From Denitromonas sp. (GTDB taxonomy: Bacteria; Pseudomonadota; Gammaproteobacteria; Burkholderiales; Rhodocyclaceae), in NCBI RefSeq assembly GCF_034676725.1, contig NZ_JAUCBR010000004.1, positions 1,503,501 through 1,567,500 of the forward strand: a stretch of DNA of 64,000 nt, given 5' to 3'. Under the pieces are notes generated by a model. It was given only the letters and a program-made list of their open reading frames with translations. It was not told the origin of the DNA and did not search any database. Of the stretch, positions 58,616 through 64,000 are shown piece after piece (positions within the stretch are counted from its first letter, which is position 1; each line of letters begins with the position of its first letter). A program made the translations under genes and the position numbers.

Positions 58616-59010
58616 CGTCCTCGGCGACAAAGCCACTCACGGCGGCACGGTCATCAGCGTCGACGTCACCTTCGACATCAACGGCAAGGCCGTCGCCCGT
58701 GTGGGTGACTGCGCGTTTGCTCCGAGTGCAAGAGCGTGTTTCCGATCACCTCGGGCACCGAAGACGTCGTGGGTGACGGCGGCGGCTATCCCCGTCACAT
58801 GGATGGCACAGCGTGCGGAGCCGCCTCATTGCCAGCCAGAGCCTGGCCATCTGGTCGAGTGAATCCTCGATGGGCGATCTGATTGCGGCGGCCAAGGCCG
58901 ATGCGTTGAGCGCCGCGCCCCGGGTTGCGGCACCCGCGTCTTCTGGCATCTGCCTGGAGTGCCTGCGCAAGGCAACGCACTTCGGCAGTTCCATGGTGAT
59001 CCGGGAATGA
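58583..59010 (+). pseudogene. PAAR-repeat (type VI secretion spike) protein, frameshifted
   Basis: Pieces of one PAAR-family protein appear in different frames: RPFIVLGDKATHGGTVISVDVTFDINGKAVARVGD (shown in two parts: RPFIVLGDKATHGG and DVTFDINGKAVARVGD) near 58605-58710, then CSECKSVFPITSGTEDVV and RHMDGTACGA in a second frame to about 58820, then LIASQSLAIWSSESSMGDL in a third, ending at 59010. At least two frameshifts break it. PAAR proteins cap the VgrG spike of type VI secretion. It is followed at an ATGA junction by the next frame, as in type VI clusters. Confidence 0.82.
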
Positions 59011-59583
59011 CGATGCTCGATATTCAATCCCGGCTGAGGCAACTGCAAGAGCCCATGCCTGCGCTGCGCCTGTCTGCGCTGGTCGATGGCGTTCCGTATC
59101 AAACCCACCAGTGGAAAGACGCTGGTGGAGTATGTTGCCGTGATCGAAGAGCCGCGCGGAGGGGGCGTGGCGCATGATCTGCCCGAGATGCAGGTGATCG
59201 TCACCTGCGCGATGTTCTCCGAGGTGGAAACCTTCGTGGATATTTCCGGGTGGGCACTTCCCAAGGAACTGTGGTTGCGCCGCTTACTGCGCCGGTGTGC
59301 CGAATGGCAAACCGGCGCGCATCGCGGCGCGCTACTACATCCGTTCGGCCGCGCTCGACCCTGATGAACTGGTCGATGCGGCCCGTCGGCATTGGGCGAT
59401 CGACAGCGATCAGCACTGGCGCCTCGATGTGATGCTTCGCGAGGACGCATGCGCCGTGAAACGTGGTCATGGCCCGCCAACCTGTCGATCGTCCGCCGTT
59501 TCATCCTCAACATACTCAAGCTCGACACGACGCATCCGAAGCGCAGCGTGAGCTTGCGCACGAAAGTGCGCCGGCCGGGATGA
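59007..59583 (+). pseudogene. ISAs1-family transposase remnant, internally deleted
   Basis: The N-terminal half of an ISAs1 transposase (VEYVAVIEEPRGGG, then FVDISGWALPKELWLRRLL) is joined at about 59290-59310 to the C-terminal end (RYYIRSAALDPDELVDAARRHWAIDSDQHWRLDVMLRED), missing the catalytic middle. A second frameshift near 59460 moves the ending (NLSIVRRFILNILKLD) to another frame. The first ~25 codons (from ATG 59007) may instead be the start of a protein that followed the PAAR gene. The gene cannot work. Confidence 0.8.
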
Positions 59584-59906
59584 CGATGAGCGTATGCGTG
59601 TGTTGCAGGGTCGGCCGTTATGATGAGGAGATGCAATCGTCCTGTGTTTTTTCAACCTGATCTTTTAACGCCTCGAAGCTGAACGCAGGATGAACAAGCG
59701 ACTCAGCATTCATTCAGACGGGGTGGCGCAAAGTGCGCTCCACAGTCCGATACCCGCCAGGAGAAACACATAAAGAACATGCGGGTCGTCACCTCAGGAA
59801 TCCGCGCAATTTTGTGGACTGCACCGAGCGACGTTGCCGTGATGGTTTGCCCCAACCGGGAAACCCTCGACCCGCCGCTGGAAAATGATCCATCAGGAGT
59901 TCTGAC
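59584..59906. other. Gap upstream of the redox module
   Basis: 323 bases with lower GC and no convincing gene. On the minus strand a short hydrophobic open stretch (about 59715-59785, VLYVFLLAGIGLWSALC) may be the end of a lost membrane protein. The promoter for the redox genes should be here; AGGAGTTCTGAC just before 59907 is the ribosome-binding site. Confidence 0.55.
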
Positions 59907-61229
59907 ATGAAAATCTTGCTCGGTTCGCTTCTCGCCATCGTCACTCTTGCTTGGGGAATGGACGTTCTTAGCACGGGCGGTAGCAGTGGCGGCACGCTGC
60001 CATGGGTAATCCGGCAAGAAGCGCTCTATCTGAGTGGCCTGCTATCGATCGCTTTGATGTCGTTGGCGATGTTTTTGTCCACACGTCCCGCCTGGCTCGA
60101 AACCCCGCTGGGCGGTATGGATCGAGTCTATCGGACCCATAAATGGGCCGGCATTTTCGCGGTGAGCTTTGCCATCGTGCACTGGCTGGTCGAGGAAGTC
60201 GTTGGAGACATTCTCAAAGCGATGGTCGGCCGTGAAGGCCGCATACCCAAGGAGCAATTCACCGGCTTTCTGGAAGTGATGCGCGACCTGGCGAAGGACA
60301 TGGGGGAGTGGGCGTTCTATCTTGTGCTGGTGATGTTGGTCATCACTTTATGGAAGCGGTTTCCCTACAAAACGTGGCGGCTTGTACATCAGGCCATGCC
60401 GGTGCTTTATCTGATGCTGGCGCTACATGCAGCGATGTTCGCTCCGACTGATTACTGGACTCAGCCCGTCGGCATTCTCATCGCGTTGCTTGGTGCTGGC
60501 GGGATCTATGGCGCCCTGTACTCGCTGGTCGGTCGCATCGGGAAAGCACGCCGCGCTTGCGGGACCGTGACTGCCATTGAGCAACCTGCCCCGGATGTGC
60601 TTACCGTCAGTTGCCAGCTCGACAAAAAATGGCGCGGTCATCGCCCCGGTCAGTTTGCATTCATTACCTTCGACAAGAAAGAGGGGGCGCATCCCTTCAC
60701 GATCGCCAGTGCGGATCGGGGTGATCGAAGCATTAGTTTCCAGATCAAGGCGCTCGGTGATTACACCCGAACGCTGGGCAAGCGACTGGCGGTCGGTCAT
60801 GCCGTCAAGGTTGAGGGACCTTACGGACGCTTCGACATGGACCGTCAGGACTCGAGCGCCCGACAAATCTGGATAGCTGGCGGGATCGGGGTGACGCCGT
60901 TCCTCGCCTGGCTGGATGCCATGCAACGGACGTCGAGCCCGGTTTCAGCAGATCTTCACTACTGCACTCGTGATCGAGCGAATGACCCCTTTGTCGCCCG
61001 CCTCGAGGCAAGCTGTACCGCGTTGCCTGGTATTCGCCTGCACATTCATGGCGCCCTACAGGGTGAGACATTGAGCGCTGCCAAGTTGGCAGGTGCGCAG
61101 GCTGGCTCACGCCAGTCGGAAATCTGGTTCTGCGGACCTCAAGGTCTGGCCGATAAGCTCAAGCTAGAACTCGGGCGTATCTGGAAGGGCCGGTTCAGGT
61201 TTCATCAAGAAGCATTTGAAATGCGGTGA
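59907..61229 (+). CDS. Ferric-reductase-like membrane flavocytochrome (heme b / FAD / NAD)
   Basis: A 440-residue membrane protein with a ferric-reductase-type transmembrane domain of about six helices followed by an FAD and NAD(P)H binding reductase. Four His suited to two b-hemes are at H78 and H92 (YRTHKWAGIFAVSFAIVHW) and H161 and H174 (VHQAMPVLYLMLALHAAM). The reductase shows HPFTIAS (FAD), YGRFDM, GGIGVTPFLAWLDAM (nucleotide loop) and the terminal FCGP. It would move electrons from NAD(P)H across the membrane. Base composition is lower in GC than the neighbouring core genes. First gene of the module. Confidence 0.9.
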   Translation: MKILLGSLLAIVTLAWGMDVLSTGGSSGGTLPWVIRQEALYLSGLLSIALMSLAMFLSTRPAWLETPLGGMDRVYRTHKWAGIFAVSFAIVHWLVEEVVGDILKAMVGREGRIPKEQFTGFLEVMRDLAKDMGEWAFYLVLVMLVITLWKRFPYKTWRLVHQAMPVLYLMLALHAAMFAPTDYWTQPVGILIALLGAGGIYGALYSLVGRIGKARRACGTVTAIEQPAPDVLTVSCQLDKKWRGHRPGQFAFITFDKKEGAHPFTIASADRGDRSISFQIKALGDYTRTLGKRLAVGHAVKVEGPYGRFDMDRQDSSARQIWIAGGIGVTPFLAWLDAMQRTSSPVSADLHYCTRDRANDPFVARLEASCTALPGIRLHIHGALQGETLSAAKLAGAQAGSRQSEIWFCGPQGLADKLKLELGRIWKGRFRFHQEAFEMR

Positions 61230-61263
61230 AACATCTCCCAATACAAGCAAAGGATAAGAAATC

Positions 61264-61548
61264 ATGAAAACCATCTCGATGATCCTGCTTGCGCTGTCAA
61301 TGACGGCCGTACATGCCGCCAACCCTGAGGTTCAAGCGGAATCCTGCGATCAAATCAGGGAACAGATTCGGGCGCATACCGGCATCCCGGCCAAACCCAA
61401 CACAGACTTGCTGAGCAAGGTCGGCGCAAACAAGAAATGCCGGTTCACTTCTGCCGAGGCGTATCGTGCGGCTTGGGGTGACAAGCCCTTTCCCAAGGAC
61501 GACCAACGTGGTCGTCATTCGCAAGGACGCGAGCATGATGACGATTGA
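61264..61548 (+). CDS. Small exported protein of the redox module
   Basis: A 94-residue protein with a signal peptide (MILLALSMTAVHA) and a short mature domain holding two Cys (SCDQIREQIRAHTG and NKKCRFTSAEAYRAAWGDKP), ending in an acidic tail HDDD. No family name is known to me, but the form fits a small periplasmic helper. It lies between the two flavin reductase genes. Confidence 0.75.
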   Translation: MKTISMILLALSMTAVHAANPEVQAESCDQIREQIRAHTGIPAKPNTDLLSKVGANKKCRFTSAEAYRAAWGDKPFPKDDQRGRHSQGREHDDD

Positions 61549-61612
61549 AGTCGATGCCAAGCGGAATTTGATTAAGGGTTCCTTAAGCTGAACGTGAGAG
61601 ACCGCCAGAATC

Positions 61613-62914
61613 ATGACCCCACCTGCAATGACCTCAGCCTCTCTACTGCTCTGGATCGTCTTGGGCATATTGCTGCAACTGGCCTTGTGGCTGGGCATCA
61701 GCTTCTGGCGGCATTGGGGCGAGTACCAGGCCCTGCGAGCGGGTTTGAGTGCAGGCGAAGCCGCTGTCGTTCCTCATGCGGAAACCTTCTCCAGCAATAC
61801 GGAACCGGCATCGACAGTGGCCTGGAACGGATTCCGGAACTTCCGTGTCGAGCGTCGCGAAATCGAAGATGGGGCGGGTTCGATCTGTTCCTTCTATCTG
61901 GTTCCGGAAGACAGGCAGCCTCTGCCCACCTTCAAGCCCGGTCAGTTCCTGACCTTCCGCCTGGATGTCATCAAGGCCGATGGTAGCGGCAATGAGCAGA
62001 TCATCCGATGCTACTCCCTCTCGAACGCCCCCCAGGCTGACCATTACCGCATTTCGATCAAACGGGTGCCTCCCCCGCCGAGGAGTGGCCACCCCCCGGG
62101 TCGCTCCTCGAACTTCTTCCATGACCATATCCCGGTCGGCACGACACTCCAAGTTAGGGCGCCCTCGGGCCACTTTTGCCTCGATCCGGGCAACAATCCT
62201 GTCGTTTTGATCGCTGGCGGCATTGGCATCACCCCCATGCTCAGCATGCTCGATTGGTGCCAGGCGCAGCAACCTGACCGGGAAGTCTGGTTCTTCTACG
62301 GCGTGCGCAACAGCCAGGAAGCCGCTTTTGTACCGCACCTGAATGCCATCGCCGCAGCCAACCCCAACGTGCACCTGCGCTTGTGCTTCAGCGACCCGCT
62401 GCCGGAAGATCAACTCGGCGAGGACTTCCATCACCACGAGCGCGTCAGCGTGGCGCTGTTCCGCATGGAACTGCCGCTCAAGCCCTACCACTACTACATC
62501 TGCGGCCCGGCGCCGATGATGGAAACGTTGGTGCCGGCGTTGGACGACTGGGGCGTGCCGGATTCGCACATCCACTTCGAAGCCTTCGGGCCCGCCTCGA
62601 TCAAGCGTCGCAAGCCACAAACCGGTGCGATCGAGGCCGCCGTTCCTGCGTCGCAGAGCGACGTCATGGTGACCTTCGCCAAATCCGGCAAGCAGGTTCC
62701 CTGGTCACCGCAGTCGGGTAGCCTGCTCGAGTTTGCCGAATCTCAAGGCATTGCCATCGACTCGGGCTGCCGCGCCGGCGGCTGCGGCACCTGCCAGACC
62801 ACCATCCGCTCCGGCGAGGTCGCGTACCGGCAATCGCCGGACTACGATCCAGAACCTGGCACCTGCCTGATGTGCGTTTGCACTCCCAAAACCCACGTGA
62901 CGCTGGAGGCCTGA
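61613..62914 (+). CDS. Membrane-anchored FAD/NAD(P)H reductase with C-terminal 2Fe-2S ferredoxin domain
   Basis: A 433-residue reductase: an N-terminal membrane anchor (residues 8-30, LLWIVLGILLQLALWLGISF), an FAD domain (RCYSLSNAPQ, the RxYS motif), a nucleotide domain (IAGGIGITPMLSMLDWC), and a plant-type 2Fe-2S domain at the C-terminus with CRAGGCGTC at about residues 386-394 and CLMC near 424. It resembles NAD(P)H-cytochrome reductases such as Hcr/oxygenase reductases. ATG 61613 with no strong Shine-Dalgarno. The stop is adjacent to the next gene start. Confidence 0.92.
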   Translation: MTPPAMTSASLLLWIVLGILLQLALWLGISFWRHWGEYQALRAGLSAGEAAVVPHAETFSSNTEPASTVAWNGFRNFRVERREIEDGAGSICSFYLVPEDRQPLPTFKPGQFLTFRLDVIKADGSGNEQIIRCYSLSNAPQADHYRISIKRVPPPPRSGHPPGRSSNFFHDHIPVGTTLQVRAPSGHFCLDPGNNPVVLIAGGIGITPMLSMLDWCQAQQPDREVWFFYGVRNSQEAAFVPHLNAIAAANPNVHLRLCFSDPLPEDQLGEDFHHHERVSVALFRMELPLKPYHYYICGPAPMMETLVPALDDWGVPDSHIHFEAFGPASIKRRKPQTGAIEAAVPASQSDVMVTFAKSGKQVPWSPQSGSLLEFAESQGIAIDSGCRAGGCGTCQTTIRSGEVAYRQSPDYDPEPGTCLMCVCTPKTHVTLEA

Positions 62915-63505
62915 ATGACGACCGCTTCTACCGCCTCGCTCTGGCGAAACCACATCCTGCCGTTCACCCTGCTGGTGACCCTGCTCGGCGTGGCGACCGT
63001 GATTGGCGACTATCTGCTGCATCGTCTCAATCTGGTCTGGGTCGGACGTTATCTCGGCATCCCCGGTACCCTGCTGATCATCGGCTCGCTGATCTATTCC
63101 CTGCGCAAGCGCAAGTACATTACCTCGGGGAACGTCAAATCCTGGCTCAGCATGCACGAAGTGGGGACCTGGCTCGGCTCCCTGATGGTGCTGATCCATG
63201 CCGGCATCCATTTCAATGCCATCCTGCCGTGGCTGGCCACAATCGCCATGGGTATCAACGTCATCAGCGGCATGGTGGGCAAGATGCTGCTGGCGCGTTC
63301 GCGCGAGCATGTGCAGTCCCAGCGCGAGCATTACCAGCTACGCGGCCTCTCGAAATCCGAGGTTGAGCGGGCGGTGTTCTGGGAGTCGGTGACCTTTGAT
63401 GCCATGGCCAAGTGGCGCAAAGTCCATATCCCGATCTTCATCGTCTTTGCTGTTTTGGCACTGGGCCACATCATCAGCATCTTTTTGTTCTGGGGCTGGG
63501 TATGA
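62915..63505 (+). CDS. Cytochrome b-like integral membrane protein
   Basis: A 196-residue protein with about four membrane segments and conserved-looking His that could ligate b-heme: LLHRLNLVW, SMHEVGTWLGS, IHAGIHFNAIL, KVHIPIFIVFAVLALGHIISI. It starts immediately after the reductase stop and its own TGA overlaps the ATG of the cytochrome c gene, so the three are coupled. It probably passes electrons from the reductase to the multiheme cytochrome. The exact family is not certain. Confidence 0.78.
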   Translation: MTTASTASLWRNHILPFTLLVTLLGVATVIGDYLLHRLNLVWVGRYLGIPGTLLIIGSLIYSLRKRKYITSGNVKSWLSMHEVGTWLGSLMVLIHAGIHFNAILPWLATIAMGINVISGMVGKMLLARSREHVQSQREHYQLRGLSKSEVERAVFWESVTFDAMAKWRKVHIPIFIVFAVLALGHIISIFLFWGWV

Positions 63506-64000
63506 GCCGCACACTGAAGTGGATCCTTGCCACTAACCTGATCGTGTTGGCCGTTCTGGCCTTCGTCTATCCCCATCTGATGGTTGGCCCCGGCAAGTTG
63601 ATTCCGGGTCATGCAAAACTGGAAGCCGATTGCTTTGCCTGTCATGCGGCCTTCACCGGTGCCGATTCACAACGCTGCGTCAGTTGTCACAAGCCTGAGG
63701 AGATAGGAAGGCTTACCACGGCAGGTTTGCCGGTCCAGAATCCGCTGACTTCGACACCGTTCCACCAAAAACTTATCAAATCGGATTGCATCGCCTGCCA
63801 TAGCGATCATGCCGGGGTGAAGCGTTTCAGACCGACCGGGAAATTCAATCATCGCCTGTTGGAAAAGACGACGCGCGACGAATGCCAGGCTTGCCATAAG
63901 TCACCCAAGGACAGCCTGCACCAGCAAATCACCGGAAATTGCAGTCAATGCCACAGTCAGGATCAATGGACGCCGGCCACCTTTGATCACGACAAGTATT
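63502..64000 (+). CDS. Multiheme c-type cytochrome, 3' end cut by window edge
   Basis: Visible part is 166 residues: an N-terminal signal/anchor (ILATNLIVLAVLAFVY), then at least five CxxCH heme sites (CFACH, CVSCH, CIACH, CQACH, CSQCH), plus extra His that could be distal ligands (FHQKL, FNHRLL, FDHDKY). Spacing resembles class III/cytochrome c7-type domains. The frame is open at the right edge, so more hemes may follow. It is most likely the outer or periplasmic electron acceptor of the module. Confidence 0.93.
   Translation, partial: MSRTLKWILATNLIVLAVLAFVYPHLMVGPGKLIPGHAKLEADCFACHAAFTGADSQRCVSCHKPEEIGRLTTAGLPVQNPLTSTPFHQKLIKSDCIACHSDHAGVKRFRPTGKFNHRLLEKTTRDECQACHKSPKDSLHQQITGNCSQCHSQDQWTPATFDHDKY

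Noticed and set aside
59703..60017. 104-codon minus-strand frame before the redox genes
   Set aside because: It overlaps the start of the ferric-reductase-like gene and shows only a short hydrophobic stretch; at best it is a remnant.

Overview
The window is high-GC DNA from a betaproteobacterium, most likely of the Rhodocyclales (Azoarcus/Thauera/Zoogloea-like). That placement is an inference from gene order (rsmB-DUF4390-ntrY-ntrX-trkA-trkH, and rpmH-rnpA-yidD-yidC-mnmE next to dnaA-dnaN-gyrB) and from protein sequence character; no 16S gene or species marker is present. It is an origin-proximal chromosomal segment. Genes left of about 15.35 kb run on the minus strand and dnaA-dnaN-gyrB run on the plus strand, so the origin is probably the rpmH/dnaA gap, which holds a perfect DnaA box. 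Two parS-like palindromes lie 4-5 kb to its left.

Layout. 1-5.4 kb: two tandem trkH genes (the first cut by the window edge), trkA, and the NtrX-like regulator. 5.4-10.7 kb: ntrY-like kinase, DUF4390 protein, rsmB, and the polyamine genes speE and speD. 10.7-15.4 kb: a TSUP permease between the two parS sites, then mnmE, yidC, yidD, rnpA, rpmH. 15.4-20.9 kb: dnaA, dnaN, gyrB, ending in a strong terminator. 21-29.9 kb: a type I restriction-modification island on the minus strand (hsdM, hsdS, a DUF1016 PD-(D/E)xK nuclease, hsdR, a YgjP-like metallopeptidase). 30-35.3 kb: a small conserved-looking protein, a DM13-domain protein, 4-hydroxyphenylpyruvate dioxygenase, a PEP-CTERM protein and a 5'-nucleotidase. 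35.5-39.3 kb: an HscC-type Hsp70 with a membrane J-like partner that carries a 50-residue tandem repeat. 39.3-45.2 kb: class V aminotransferase, pirin, a repeat-rich gap, an IS110 element with a candidate bridge RNA, murB, a PACE exporter with a 9-base homopolymer at its start, a thioesterase and a small exported protein. 45.2-54.8 kb: ilvA, the ABC-F proteins YheS and YbiT, an orphan NosD-like protein, an MFS permease and an acyltransferase. 54.8-58.4 kb: a proVWX glycine betaine/proline uptake operon with a terminator-like hairpin in its leader. 58.5-59.6 kb: a decayed stretch with a frameshifted PAAR (type VI secretion) gene and an internally deleted ISAs1 transposase. 59.9-64 kb: a redox module of two flavin reductases, a small exported protein, a membrane cytochrome b-like protein and a multiheme cytochrome c cut by the right edge.

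Most of the window is housekeeping. The parts that look acquired or unusual are the restriction island, the IS110 region, the PAAR/ISAs1 remnants, and the redox module with its somewhat lower GC. I saw no tRNA, rRNA or CRISPR array.
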